A stretch of 64,000 nt of DNA, taken from Marsupella aquatica. Its lineage: Eukaryota > Marchantiophyta. The notes under the pieces were generated by a model. That model worked only from the letters and a program-made list of their open reading frames with translations, did not search any database and was not told the origin of the DNA. The translations under genes were made by a program, and so were the position numbers. Positions 29,060 through 41,479 of this stretch are shown one piece after another (positions within the stretch are counted from its first letter, which is position 1; each line of letters begins with the position of its first letter). The DNA lies in the NCBI GenBank assembly GCA_973895155.1, contig OZ316895.1, positions 20,336,001 through 20,400,000 on the forward strand, in the 5' to 3' direction.

Positions 29060-32000
29060 CTCAAGAAGGGTATGAGCAATGTCAATCAAGCTGCTCATTT
29101 TTGGGGATGCCTGTTCGAACGGGAAACTGAGTACATTGGGACCTACAAGGACAAAGAATTGGAAAGAGCAGCTCAAGAATGGCAGGAGCTCGCTTGACTG
29201 TGGGAGCTGCAGAAGTTTGCCTTCTTAGGAGGAGAACTCATCAAGGTTGAATTCCTATGGACACCTACTAGTGACAAGCTAGACGAACTTCTGTTTTGCA
29301 AGAACAGAATCGTCGGCATTCGGGAAGCCATCAACCGCTGCAACGACATACACTGGGAGTTGAAGGGTAGCACGGAGGGGTGGACGAAGGCAACCATGCT
29401 TGGAGAAACATCCACGGCAGCCGCTATGAAGAGGAAAGGGGCCAACAATGAAGAGGCCACCCCTGCAAAGAGAACGAGGTCGGTGGCACCAAGGAAGCTA
29501 GCCGAGCAGGGAAGCAGGAGGCAGGAAGAAGCCAAAGAAGAGGAGGTCAACCCCATCAATGTCGTTCCAACCAGAGATGACACCTGGAAAGGCTGGGCGG
29601 CGACCCTCCCCGAGGAAGTGCAATTACACTTTGCACGTGAAGAGGATGCATGCTTTACGGCTATGCAGACTCAAAAGTACCCAGGGCTTCATGGCCGGAT
29701 CCGGCTTGGAAGCCTTCGTGAAATTACCATGGCTGAAGCCAAAAATGCCGGATTCAGACTTATTAGAATTTGCGGGATCATGGGAGCCTGAGACCAATTC
29801 CACAAGGGTGTATGGGAAGGATTTATATCTCACTCCCTGGGTGATTGCTGAAGCGTTTGGCTTGCCAATAGGCAATAAGACCAAAGTAGATACCAGAAGC
29901 CTGACAAGGAGTTCCGGTCGTTCCCAGGGCCATCAACAAAGAATGGCTTCTTTTGGAACACCTGCACCAACCCGCACATTGGAGAGATGATCAATTTCTT
30001 GAGGGTAACCATGCATTGTAACTTGCCGAGGCCAGAGATTGGCAAGGCCTAGGTCTACCTGGCAGAGAGGCCAGACCCAAGCCGGGATTACAACGGGTAC
30101 CTCCTCACCCAACTGAAGAAGATCTTGAAGGAGGAATAGCAAGTGATCGGCACGGGAAGTGTGTCCCGGCTTGGCTATCACATGACGCTATTGTGCCAGT
30201 ATGCCCAGAGTCAAATCTTTGCCCCGGTACTTCCCTTGCAAGCAAGAGCATTAGAGGAGGTTCCGAAATAGAGGCCGGCAGCAGAGAAACCCAACCAGCC
30301 CGACAGTCCTACAATCGAGCAGGTGTTTAGGCCAAGGACAAAAGACTTGCCAATGCAGCAACCAGGCATGCAAAATCTGCTGAAATTGCTGGAGAAGGAG
30401 AAGAGGATGGCAACGGCAATGGCACCGGTACAGAACAGTGCCCCAAAAGTCGACTTAAGCCAACTCATAAGGGAAAACCCCTTTATCAGAGCCAAGGAAA
30501 GAAGGAGGCCGGAACACGAGCCGGGGGTTTGAATGTATGTAGGAGCCTCAAATCCCAAAGCCGAGGGAGAGTAGCCTAAAGCTCCTCTTTGCGGTAAACA
30601 AAGGGAGAAGACAGCCTGGAAGCCGGAGGAGGAACTAGGACCTGTGAGTTATGATCGACAAGAGGCCGTGTTCACAGCAAGACAAGGAGTGCAGCAGGGG
30701 GAATCGGTAGTCCAAGCCGGGGAGGAGGTGGTGGAGGACTATGGCAATAATGACTCCGGCTACAGGTCGGACCATCATGTCCCAAGAGTAAGGACCTGTG
30801 GCCATTTCATCCCCACGCTTCCAAGAGTAGTTCGAGGTTACCCCACCCAGCAAAGCAGTCCGGAGTCTCCCCCACCAGATGTCACTCCCCCGAGCTTTGA
30901 CGGGATAAAACAGACGGCACAAGAGTTTCAGGATCGACTCAGGGAAGTAGAGGAGGCAGCCCTGGCTAGGGAGAAGGGCCAGAGGACATCCAACAGCTTG
31001 CAAAAAGACGGGGCAACCCTCCAGCCACGATAGAAGAAATAAGGAAGGCAGCTTGGGAATAAAGGCCGTGGTGGTTGATGCCGATGACTACTACTCACTC
31101 CACCTATGCTAAAGAAAGAGCCATGGAGTACGGGGAGATGTGTGGGGAACTTGCGCTCAGCATATTTGGGGAGGAGTTGGAGCAGGGACCTTTTTCCAGA
31201 GAGAGATGTTGGAAAAACGCCGATTGGAAGAAGCGGTGGCTTTGGAGAGAAGAAAGAAGGACGAGGTCATCCAACGGCTTAGAATGAAGGAAGCCAAGGC
31301 AGAGGACCACAAGGCAGCCAAGAAAGCCCAAGATGAGCTGCGGATTAAGCGGCATGAGCTAAACATCATGCAAGGGCAATTGGATACCGCTCAGTTTGAT
31401 AATCAGATTATCAAAGATAAACTGACTCCTCGGGGGTCTCACTATATGGGGACCTCCCCATCGCCTGCGACGTTTTTAGGCCTCGGACCCCCTAAAATGT
31501 AAGAAAAAAATATTATTTTTTAACCCCTATAAAGTTGGAATATTCTTGGAATATTCTAAAAATTAGATTAAAAAGACCCTAATGTTCTTATAAGTCTCAA
31601 AATTGAATTTAAAAGTCCCTATTGTTCTTCTACAAAAATTCTTAAGTCTTCCCTTAGAACCAATAAAATGACCCTATCCTTCGTCGCACGTGATATGCCA
31701 TTTTTGTGGAAGTGAAACCCCCGAGACTGACTCGGACCCATGGGGAGTTGGCCAATGCGGTCAAGGAAAGGGAGAAGTGGAAGCGAGAGCTAAGGGACGC
31801 AGAGGAGGCCCACATAGCAACCAACAATCAGGCCATGGCGGAGACCCAGAGGAGGGAGAGGGCATAGAAGGGGGAGCTCAAGGATATCCATGGAGCCCTT
31901 GAGCAGAAGGAGGCTGAGTTAGGGAAATTCTATCAAGGGATTATTGTGCTGCAGCAGGAGCTTGCATCCCTGACGGCCAGCTTCAAGGCCAACCTGCGTG

Positions 32001-32811
32001 AGAAAGACGACCAACTCAATCAGACTTATGCCAAGATGAACAAGATGGAGTCTGAGGTCGTGACGGAGCTCGACAAGGAGCTGAGAGCAACCCAGGATGA
32101 GAGGACTACCTTAAAGAAGGGATTGGAGGAAGCTCAGAAGGAATTGGAGGAAGCCCAGAGGGAGTTAGAGGAGGCGCGAAAGGACCTGGACAAAACGCAA
32201 GAGGAGTTAGAAGAAAGCACAAGGAAGATGGAGAACTTACAACCAAACGGAGCGGCTGAAGAAACAAGCCGCAGTTCTTAAGTGCTTGGCTTCATCAGTT
32301 CCAACTCCAAGTGGGGCAACCAAGTTGCCAGGGGTAGTACTGGCCAAAGGACAAGCCGCAACACTCGCACCGGTGCCAGAAGTAAGTGGCAAGGGGAAGG
32401 GACCAGCTGCCAAAACAAGGAAGAAGAAGAAGCGAAAACCTTCTAGGTCAGGGAGTAACACGGCTTCTCAAGCCGTCGTGACCACGGAGGAGAACCCGAC
32501 ACCAAGTGACCTCAAGCAGGGTCACGGTAGAGGATCCAAGTGTCCTAGAAGACGGGGATAGCAAAGCCGAGGCCATGACAGTCAGTGATGAAGCCGGGGT
32601 ACTGGATCCACCACTAGAGCATGTTGGGGAGGCCATAGCCACATTGGAGGCCGTGGCCGATGGTGAGGCTGAAGCCGAGGGTGGACCCAGTCAGGCCGAT
32701 GGAGAGTTGACTCGGTCTAGGGTAGGTAATCTGTCAGAAGGCAGACCTACGGCAGTGGCTGCGGAGGAAGCGTTGGGGGCGTCCATTGAGGATCAGCCAC
32801 CGCTACCATGA
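29060..32811 (+). pseudogene. Large coiled-coil retroelement protein, copy B (broken)
   Basis: This aligns with the intact frame of copy A but shifts frame repeatedly. For example, at about 29687 an extra base in 'tacccagggcttcatgg' moves the reading from KYPGLHG to the GFMAGSGLEAF frame. It has in-frame stops (for example at 29197, 30050 and 31032). The domain block GKDLYLTPWVIAEAFGLPIG (29815-29874) and the coiled coil (31200-32280) are still clear. The C-terminus, outside the window in copy A, is visible here: a basic KTRKKKKRKPS patch, then an acidic tail ending SIEDQPPLP at 32811. The full product would be about 1,300 residues. Confidence 0.65.
31429..31725. mobile_element. hAT-like MITE, copy 1
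   Basis: A 297-bp AT-rich element has inverted ends CTCGGGGGTCTCAC... and ...GTGAAACCCCCGAG. It is flanked by an exact 8-bp duplication ACTGACTC (31421-31428 and 31726-31733). Copy A of the host retroelement carries the uninterrupted site (ctgactcagacgc). An 8-bp duplication fits the hAT superfamily. It has no coding capacity. A second copy is at 40552-40862. Confidence 0.88.
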
Positions 32812-33800
32812 CGGTGGTGGAGGGCCGCTCCTTTTAAGGAGGGCGGACATGGAGGGAGGAGGCGTGAGTGGGCAAGGCGGGCTCAAATCTCCAAGTTTAG
32901 ACTTAGGATCAGGACCAAGAGGCGGCCCTGACACTTAGATTAGTGGGATTGCGGATCCGCTAGTAAGAGCAACACTTGTGCTCCTGCCTCGCTGTACATA
33001 GGTAGATTACAGTTAGGATAGATTAGGCTTATGCTGCAAGGAATTAGGCGGATCCACTGCAAGAATAAGTACCTGAGCAGCGGGGAGTTCAGGGCCTTCT
33101 TCCTTAGCAAGTTTTTAGTGCACCAGCAGGGCTGGGATCAAGTAGTAAAAGAAGCTCTCGGGTTAGTTATACTATGACACTTGTGTATGTTCATGTTTTC
33201 TCATGCCTAAGAGATGAATAGAGTTGGTCTCATGGCTTAGTTCGCAGATATTGTGTATGAGAAATACTGTTTGTATGGCAAATGCATGGTATAACTCAGT
33301 CAAAAGGAGTCATTTTGCTATTTGTATGTCGCATTAACTTGCTTGAAGATTGCCCACATCAACCAAGAGAAGGGAGTAAGCAAGGTAGTAAGAGTTGGAT
33401 GTGTCGAGTTGAAAGAGTCTTAGCAGCTTACCCAAGCCAATTGGGGATCATTCCCGCGGCGGAATCCAAACATACCTAAAGGAAGACCACGAGAGGAAGA
33501 GAAGGGAAGGCATGGAATAGGCCGGCTACGTATCTCATGACCCGATGAAGGATCTGTCCAGTATATGTGTGTAAAATGTTAGTAGTGGAGTTAGCAGCGT
33601 CCCATGCCGCTAAGCCGCAGAACCGGCCTCGCCGAGAGCGAAACCTGCGGGAATCGACTTGTACAGGGGGGTTTCTTGGGTTTAGGGAGCCATGGGACGC
33701 ACCACAGGACCAAAGTTGGTCCGGGGGTGGAAGGTCTCCAAAAGCATATATGAGGGGAGTGGTGTCTCCCTGGGGGCTAAGGGCAAGCCGAAGTCGTGAG

Positions 33801-35090
33801 CCGTGGCGGTCGTAACACTAAGGGCCGGAAAACCGCCATACGGAAATGGCGATATCTTCCCAAAGGGAAGTCCGTTGGAGGACTTCTTGGGTGCGTTGGA
33901 AATATCTTGAGGAAGACTATGCCCTCTTGAGCTCAACTGGGTCTGGGAACACCATGGGTTCTCGGGGTTTGCGGGTGTTAACTTGCCCGCTTGCCAAATC
34001 CTCCCGAACAGCAGCCAAGCCGCGTTCAGTCTCCCAAGGGAGCTTGCATTGGGGAGGCAAGGCCAAGTAGGTGTGGAGGTTGAGTCCCAAGGGTGTTTGG
34101 CTCCTAGACCATAAGTGGGGCAAACCTAGAGTTGGTTGCTAGAGTCAGGACCATTCTGATCCTGGCGTGTTGGGACAAGCTTTAGGACAAGCTACGCTAT
34201 TTGGGCCATGAGCATGTCCTGGGGTCAGGGCAGTCAATTGGTGATGGATAGGTATGAGGGGGAACCCGGGCCGCGCCCAAGGAAGGAGTTGTTCTAGACA
34301 AACAATGGGCGTGGGTTTTGGTTCCGGCTTATGGCATTGGGAGGACCTATCGCTGACCTATTTACCAACGTCTGTTGAGCTTGAGTTAGGACGCTAGACT
34401 TGGCGAGTTCTAGATCCTGAAGGGTTACTTATCGAGGTGCTTGGTTGCTTGTGCAGACAATGAGGACCGTTGAGTAGCGGTGGTGTAGGTGAGCAAGTGC
34501 GGCTTCGTATGGGAGGGGCCGCTAGTGGTGCAAGTTAGGGGCACTAGGGTGCTTGCTTGAGGTATTACGTGGAGGTGTTTGGGCACCAAGTGCACTAAGG
34601 CATGAGTACTGGGATTGGTGAGGGCGCTGGGTGGCTAGGTCCACCACTCCAGGCAATGCAAAGACCAATCGCCGTATTGGTCTTTGTATTTCTGCCTCCT
34701 GATCCTCACCCGGAGACTGAAAGATCCATCGTTGAACGTGTGTTGAATGTGACAACTTGAATACTGAGTGCAATACCCGTATCGGTCGCTGGATACCCTC
34801 TCCATAATCTGGGATGGATGGCCTGAAGCGACGTCTTGGACCTAAACCTAGGATTGAAAATTTCTCATTTCTTGGCGATGGAACGCTCAAGAGATGACGG
34901 TTCTCAGGTTTACTAGGAGACACATAGTAAGAACTGGGCTCAGGACCAGAACTTGCATCAAAATCTGAATCAGCGTCAGAGATTTTGGGCACTATCTGCT
35001 GTGAGAGAGGTAGAGCTTTAAGTATGCGAGGCGACAACATTAGGAGAGGATTCAACTGAACTTGAAGGTGAATCTATGTCTAATTGAGAC
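33801..35090. other. Noncoding stretch after copy B
   Basis: The left part may still be the 3' end of copy B. A 177-codon minus-strand frame (34522-35055) is Ser/Pro-rich and matches no family I recognise; it may be chance. Nothing else is seen. Confidence 0.35.
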
Positions 35091-36150
35091 ATGGCTATCC
35101 GAGACACTATGGGCTTTGCATTCCTCCCTCAATCAGGGAAAACGAATGGCTCAACGGACAAAATGTTGCTCCAAGAACACAACTCCCAAAAATCTACTCT
35201 AGATAATGACGCTAAAAACTTATCGGCGGTGGCCCTTTTATAGTGTATGTTCACAGGTTGGCCCACATGGCCACTTTTGATTGGCCGTCTTGCTAAACGA
35301 CAAAATAGCAGAGAAGGGTATATTTCTTGGATTTCCAATTTGATTCTTGCACGTGCATCGTGGCAAAATTATATAGTTTTGAAATTTAAGCAATAAATTT
35401 ATCTGATGTTGATATTGCAAAAAGTGTTTCCTTCATATGGAAGTTGCAATATTGAAAATTTAAGCGATAAATTTATATGATGTTGGTATTGCAAAAAGTG
35501 TTTTCTTCATATGGATAGTTGCAATTTTGAAATTTAACCGATGAACCGAAGGATCTTAGTATTGTTGACAAGTATTTTTTCCGTCCAAAGTTTTCATGAT
35601 AATTTTATCGAATTGTGCATTGTTGTTGAGACAATGGCATGTTGACTATGGTCAATTGCAGAGGTAGCTATTAATGGTCAATTGCGGAGGTAACTGCAAG
35701 GTAAGTTTGACAGACCGTGCGGTAATTTCTTATCGACTGTGATGTAAAATAGTTACAATAAATAACCAAAAACTGAGAAAATTGACATTGGGTCGGAACT
35801 TTCATGGTTGAAATCCGGAGTCCGATACAATGATCAGACTTTGCTTGAAAAGTGGATATGGATTTCTAGGTAAGACCTTTCATATATCTTTGGAGAGCGT
35901 GAATATGAGGTTTAGGCGAACGTTTTTTGGATCTAATTTTTCCTTGATAAATTGAATGTTTGTGACCATATTTCAGTGGTTTGGAACATTCTTGAATTTC
36001 TTGATTCAATTCGAACTCTGATACGAATTACATTATTATTACGAATTCCCAAAAACCTGTTTTTAATAAAAAACCACCGATTCTGCAAGATTTGGCGGAA
36101 AACAAAAACACACTTTTTGTTTGCAAAAATAGTTCTCGTTTGGTCAGAAA
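35091..36150. other. Noncoding stretch with degenerate palindromes
   Basis: Between 35380 and 35540 two about 75-bp direct repeats carry (C)AATAAATTTATCTGATGTTG and CGATAAATTTATATGATGTTG followed by 'gtattgcaaaaagtgtt'. They are degenerate relatives of the CGATAAATTTATCG family. A third trace is at 35600. No gene is seen. Confidence 0.5.
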
Positions 36151-36153
36151 TTG

Positions 36154-38240
36154 TGTTACTTTTGCAAAGTAGACCTCCAACTCATGCATCCACCGTCAAG
36201 TGTGAACACATAACCTCGCACATAACCTGTAGTTGACCTCCTCCGATCCAGATCCTGTGCATAGTCAGCATCTACATAGCCCATCAATGATCTAGCATTA
36301 TCAGCATGTGCATCAAACAATAGACCATGATCCACATACGGTACCCTTCAAATACCAAATAATCCACTTCACTACTTCCCAGTGTATCTTCCCTGGATTT
36401 GACATGTACTTGCTCACCTTGCCCATAGCCATGGCAAGATTAGGTCTAGTGCAAGTCATCAAATACGTGAGACTCCCCACTACCTTGTCATATTAAGGAA
36501 CCTTTGACATCAGCCCCCTCTCTGTCTCATCCGTAGGACAGAAAGTTGATGACAACTTGAAGTGTGGAGCCAACGGGGTACTTACTTGCTTGCTATCCCC
36601 CATGTTGAACCTTGCAATTACCTTCCTTGCTTAACTGCTCTACGTCAACCATAGCTTGCCAGCCTCCAAGTCCCTAGTGATCTCCTACCCAAAATTCTCT
36701 TAGCTGGCCCTAAGTCCTTCATCTTAAACTCTGTATTTAGTAGTGTCTTGAGCTTAACAATCTCAGACCTATCCTTGGTCGCAATAAGCATGTCATCCAC
36801 ATAAAGTACTAAAACAATGAACCCAAAGACAACATTCTTCACTGGTTTAAGATACACACAAGGGTCAAACACACTCCTGTGGAAGCCTTGTGCACAAATC
36901 CAATCATCAAACCACTTATTTCACTGTCTTGGTGACTGCTTCAACCCATACAAGAATTTCAGCAATCTACAAACCAAATCCTCTTACCCTCTCTTCACAA
37001 AACCTAGCGGTTGTCTCATGAAGATCATGAAAACTGTGACAACATCCATATGATCTAGTAGCAGACCAAACATAACAACAAGCACACACAATAGTCGTAT
37101 TGTTGAGTAATTAGCAATTGGTGAGAAGACCTTATTGTAATCCACACATTTTTCTTGTGTGAATCCTTGGCTACCAACCTAGCCTTGTAGACCTTTGATC
37201 CATCTCCTGTGGACTGATCCTTCAGCTTGTATATCCACTTCCTGTCCCTCAGGCAGCTTGACAAGCTCCCAAGTTTTGTTGTCCTTCAATGATTGCATCT
37301 CCGTTTGCATTGCTGTAGTCCATTCCTGCTTCTCCTTAGAAGCATTTGCCTCATGAAATGAAGAAAGTTCTCCTTCTTCCAATATCAACGCATCACCCGA
37401 GTCATCATCAGTAACAAAATCCTCCTCTTGTAACTAAGATGAATCAACCCATTGTCCATACCTTGGTGGAGCACAGACAATGCGACCAGATGTTCTTCTA
37501 GCCGATGACTCTGGTTAATCTGCGTGTGCTAGTACAATCTAAAGCTCAACAATATTCACTTGCTGCTCACCAGCATCAACAAACTCCTCTGGTTCCTCTG
37601 GCAAAGGACCCAACTCCATAATTGGAGCAACTCCTTCTCTCCGGTCATGCACCTCATGACCAATCTCCCCCTCAACAAGATCCAGGATAAGAGATTTTCC
37701 TTTGTCAGTATGGGAGACCTGAATATTCTCCCTCTCCTTCAATAATTTGGATTTATTGAAGGAAACATCCCTATTGACAACAAGCTTACAGGCAATAAAA
37801 TCCCATAGCCTATAGGCCTTCACATCACTCTGATACCCAAGAAAAACACATTTATTGGAGGTAGGATCCAACTTCGATGTGAGAGCATTGCATCACTTCC
37901 AAAAACTACTAAGCCATGATAGTTTGCTTGCTGCTTATAGCACATCTCAAACGATGTTTTGAAATTGATAACACTAGAAAGAGAAAGATTTACCAAATAA
38001 GTTGCGGTATTGATAGCTTCTGCCCAAAATTCTTGTGGTAAACCTGATTGGCTCAACATACTCCGTGACCGCTCCAATAGTGTCCGATTGAGCCTCTCAG
38101 CAACACCATTCTGCTACGAAGTATAAACTGTGGTGAGATGACGAGTTATCCCCTGTTCTGAACAGTACTCTTCAAATTCCACTAAAGTGTACTCCCCGCC
38201 GTTGTGTGACCTTAGACTCTTCACCCTTGTATCCAAACAC
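36154..38240 (-). pseudogene. Decayed Copia pol remnant
   Basis: It matches 6032-8200 of the complete Copia element at high but imperfect identity: RNase H, reverse transcriptase (VLVLYVDDMLIATKDRSE) and integrase C-terminus (QSGLPQEFWAEAINTATYLVNLS). Frameshifts and stops are frequent, and small deletions are visible (for example near 37245 and 37880). It begins abruptly inside RNase H at 36154 and stops inside integrase at about 38240, where an LTR fragment is joined directly. Gag, protease and the RNase H end are missing. Confidence 0.88.
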
Positions 38241-38412
38241 TCAGGTCTCCATGGGAACACACATGAGCTTTACTGCACTCTAGGTTGACCGGCCATACCA
38301 TTCGAGCATCCACAGTGCAAGCTCTTTCTATCTCTCAACTAGCTCCGTAATAATGAGTCGCCCTGAGTTCCCACTCTCCAAGTAAACACCGCTTGGTTAT
38401 AGAGTGTGCACC
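38241..38412 (-). repeat. Copia LTR fragment
   Basis: The sequence from 'aggtctccatgggaacacacatg' to 'atagagtgtgcacc' is the reverse complement of 11745-11925 in the older Copia LTR, diverged. It is fused to the pol remnant by an internal deletion. Confidence 0.8.
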
Positions 38413-38429
38413 CTAAGAAAATCCTCATG

Positions 38430-40200
38430 TTTTTTTTGTGTGTAGTGCGTCCCATGGCTCTCTAAACCCAAGAACCCGCCCTGAACAAGCCAATTCCCAC
38501 TGGTTTTGCTCTTACCAAGGCCGGTTTCGTGGCTTATCGAGATGGGATATTGCTAACTCTTTATTAACTTTTTAATCACATATACTGGACAGATCCTTCA
38601 TTAGGTCATGAGATATGCACTCAGCCTACTCTAGGCCTCTCCTTACTCTCTTCTATCGGTCCCCTTCAGGTATGTTTGGATTTTGCCCCCAGAATGATGC
38701 CCAATCGGCTTGGATAGCCACTAAGATCCCTCTCAGCCCCGCTCTCAACTCAACACATCCAACTGTCCCTGATCCTGATGACTTCACTTACTTCCTTTCT
38801 CTCTTGTAGTTGATGTGGGCAATCTTCACACAAGTTGATGCGACACACAACTAAAAAGATGACTCATACTGACTAAGTCATATCGTGCCACTTCCATACA
38901 ATGAGTACTTCTCATACACAAGGTCTGCAAACTAAGCCAAAAGGCCAACTCTATTAAGCTCTTAGGCATGAGGAAACATGAATATACACAAGGATCATTG
39001 CATAACTAACCAAGAGTATCTCTTTACTAATTGATCCCAGCCTTGCTAGTGCACTAAAAACTTGCTTAAGAAGAACTAAGGCCCTGAGGTGACCGCTACA
39101 CATGTATTTAACCTGGCAGTGTATCTACCTATTTCCTTGATGCATAAACCAAATCTACCTCTAAGTGGAATCTACCTATGTACAGCGGGGCAAGAGCACA
39201 AGTGTTGCTCTTACCAGTGGATCCGCAATCCCACTAATCTAAGTGTCAGGGCCGCTTCTTGGCCTTGATCCTAATCCTAATTTTGGAGGTCCGTGCCTGC
39301 TCTACCCACTCATGCCTCCTACCTCCACGTCCGCCCTCCCTAAAAGGGATGGCGCCCTGGCCTCCACCGTCATGACGGTGGTGGCTGGTCCTCCATGGAT
39401 GCCCCCAATCTTTCCTCAGCAGCCAATGTAGGCGCCCCATCCTCTGACAGGTTACCCGCTCCCAACTGGGTTAACTCATCCTTGGCGTGATTGGGCCCCA
39501 CCCCTACCTCGGCTTCTGCTTCTCCGGCTTCTGCTTCCCTGGCTTGTAACAGTGGTGGGTCCGCCCCTCTAGCTTCGACACTGTCAGTCTTGGCATCGGC
39601 CATCTTGTCATAGTGGTCCTCCTTATAGGCTTGTCCTATGAGTCGGGTTGTCTTGTCCTCCCAAGGTTGCGGTTGATATCGATCAATGATTGGCAACCTT
39701 GTAGGCTTATACGAAGATGAGAACGGACCGCATTCCTCCCCCCAAAAGGAGAGTTGTGGGAGTCATGCCCACTGAATCTCTCAACCCCATAGTAGGCCAA
39801 CCCTAGACCTTGCAAAGATGTAGCATTGTTGTTCCTATAGAATCTAGTTGTAGTCTCTCTATCTCGGCTACCTGTTCTGTCAAATTCCATAATGCACTCC
39901 CTTGAATGAATGTTATCAATGAGAAAGGGTTAAGGCAGCTAAATATTGACACAACTCGGATGATTTGTGTTAATCCACCTTAGGTTCTCTGCTCCTAGAA
40001 GCCGTTGCGACATAATTCAAAATGTAGGTTCTCGTATGTAGCAGCAAATTCACTTACCACTTGGCCACCGCATCCACTACTTTGCCTTGCTGAGCTGTTC
40101 ACTTGCCTGCGCGAGTATCAACCTATCAAAATTGTGCAGCCAAAGGGAATCTCCCCAATGAATGAACTTTACAATCCGCTCTATCTTAATTTGTAATCCG
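38430..40200 (-). mobile_element. Retroelement-like family, fragment C
   Basis: The reverse complement of about 32500-33700 in copy B is found here at 38440-39620. It includes the acidic C-terminus ending SMEDQPPPS (minus strand, stop near 39370) and the 3' untranslated part. The frame 39696-39370 parallels the C-terminal frame of copy B. Sequence from 39620 to 40200 has no counterpart in B that I can see. The fragment lacks the coiled coil and N-terminal domain. Confidence 0.6.
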
Positions 40201-40551
40201 GTAGCTCTGCTCCTCCTTCAAGTGCAATGCCTTGTTTCAGGAGAGCTCATGGCCAAATGTTGAATGACCAGCGACGAGCAAAGATTCAATCTACATTCTT
40301 TGCAGCTCTAGGCCTATCTGCGCAGGCAAATCCTCTCTGGTGCTCTCTTTTTGCTTTTAACACCACCACCCTCTAGGTGCTAATCTCTCCGTCTACCTCT
40401 CAATAGAGTCGACCCGATTCAGCGACACAATTCCCACACCTTTTGGGCAATGGAAAGCACCAGTTTCACTTAAAGTCCTTAGTCAATATACCTCATATAC
40501 CTCATCACACCCTTTTGTTTTCAAATTTGAGTAGTTCTCTCAACAAGTGAG

Positions 40552-40862
40552 CTTGGGGGTCTCGCTATATGAAGGCCTCTCCATCACCTATGACGGTTTA
40601 AGGCCTTGGACGCCCTAAAATGTAAGAATTCTTTAATGTTTTCAACCCCTATAAAGTTAGAATATTTTTGGAATATTCAATTCTTGGAATATTCCAAAAT
40701 TTTGGTTAGAAGTCCCCTGATGTTCTAATAAGTCTCAAAATTGGATTTGAAAGACCCTATTGTTCTTTTGAGAAATTTTTAAGTCTTCCCTTTCAACCAA
40801 AAAGATAACCCTAGCCTTTGTCGCACATGATGTGCAATTTTTGTGGAAGTGAAACCCCCGAG
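40552..40862. mobile_element. hAT-like MITE, copy 2
   Basis: 311 bp with ends CTTGGGGGTCTCGC... and ...GTGAAACCCCCGAG. It is related along its length to 31429-31725 (shared 'ccctaaaatgtaaga', 'acccctataaagtt', 'tcttggaatatt', 'tgtggaagtgaaaccccc'). The flanking octamers CAAGTGAG and CAATTAAG are a decayed 8-bp duplication (6 of 8). It is older than copy 1. Confidence 0.8.
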
Positions 40863-41223
40863 CAATTAAGCATTGTGTTGTTGGTAATGATGTTGTTATT
40901 AGAATTCTTTGTTTCTTCATGGTAGGTTGAAGTTTTTCTAGGTGAATTCCCATGGCAGGGCTGAATACTGTTGGGGATCTCAAGATCTCTATGCACACTA
41001 TCGTGGAACCCAACAGACCTCCTCCCCGCAAGTTCCAACCTGCATCGGGACCAGATTCAATCCACTCCATACTGAGAACAACTGCTTCTTTGATGGCCTC
41101 AATTGCCACTGTTGTCCAATTGATGATGCTTGTGTTTGACACTCGATTTGACAATTCCTCATTTCTTTTACTTGACTCCATGGACAATACTGAACTTACC
41201 CAATCAACGTTCTGCATAGCCAT
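40863..41223 (-). other. Open frame beside the Harbinger remnant
   Basis: The minus-strand frame ending inside the MITE starts at 41223 (MAMQNVDWVSSVLSMESSKR). PIF/Harbinger elements carry a second, Myb-like gene, and this frame could be part of such a partner, but I cannot recognise a Myb pattern. Low confidence. Confidence 0.2.
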
Positions 41224-41479
41224 ATTGTTTTCTCACATAGAGCCCTCCTTTCTGCAAGTACTAGGGTTAGTTCACATTTGGCCAAGACAGGTTATAGATC
41301 AGTGGTACATTAAACCCCACACATGATAGAGATTAATAATTTGGATTGATGAGACACATTGGGAGGACCCACACCTTTTTCAAGAGTTTTTCCAAATTTC
41401 TCCCCACTATTTTTCTACATATGTGAGCTTTTGCATGACAACATGGTCACTGACCCTCCTATGTCATTACAAATTCTGC

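Larger units (their letters stand above)
28691..33800 (+). mobile_element. Retroelement-like family, copy B
   Basis: Aligned by eye with copy A (reverse complement of 1-3262) at its 5' part and with fragment C (38.4-39.6 kb) at its 3' part. Shared 3' landmarks with C include 'tagtgcaccagcagggctgggatca', 'gttcatgttttctcatgcctaag' and 'ggatctgtccagtatatg'. It starts TGTGATGCCTAGCCAGG. The right limit is uncertain, at least 33700. It contains a broken coiled-coil gene and a MITE insertion. No pol-type domain is present, so the family is either non-autonomous or a gag-only retroelement. Confidence 0.6.

Noticed and set aside
34522-35055. 177-codon minus-strand frame
   Set aside because: Ser/Pro-rich with no recognisable domain, in a region otherwise made of decayed retroelement; likely chance.
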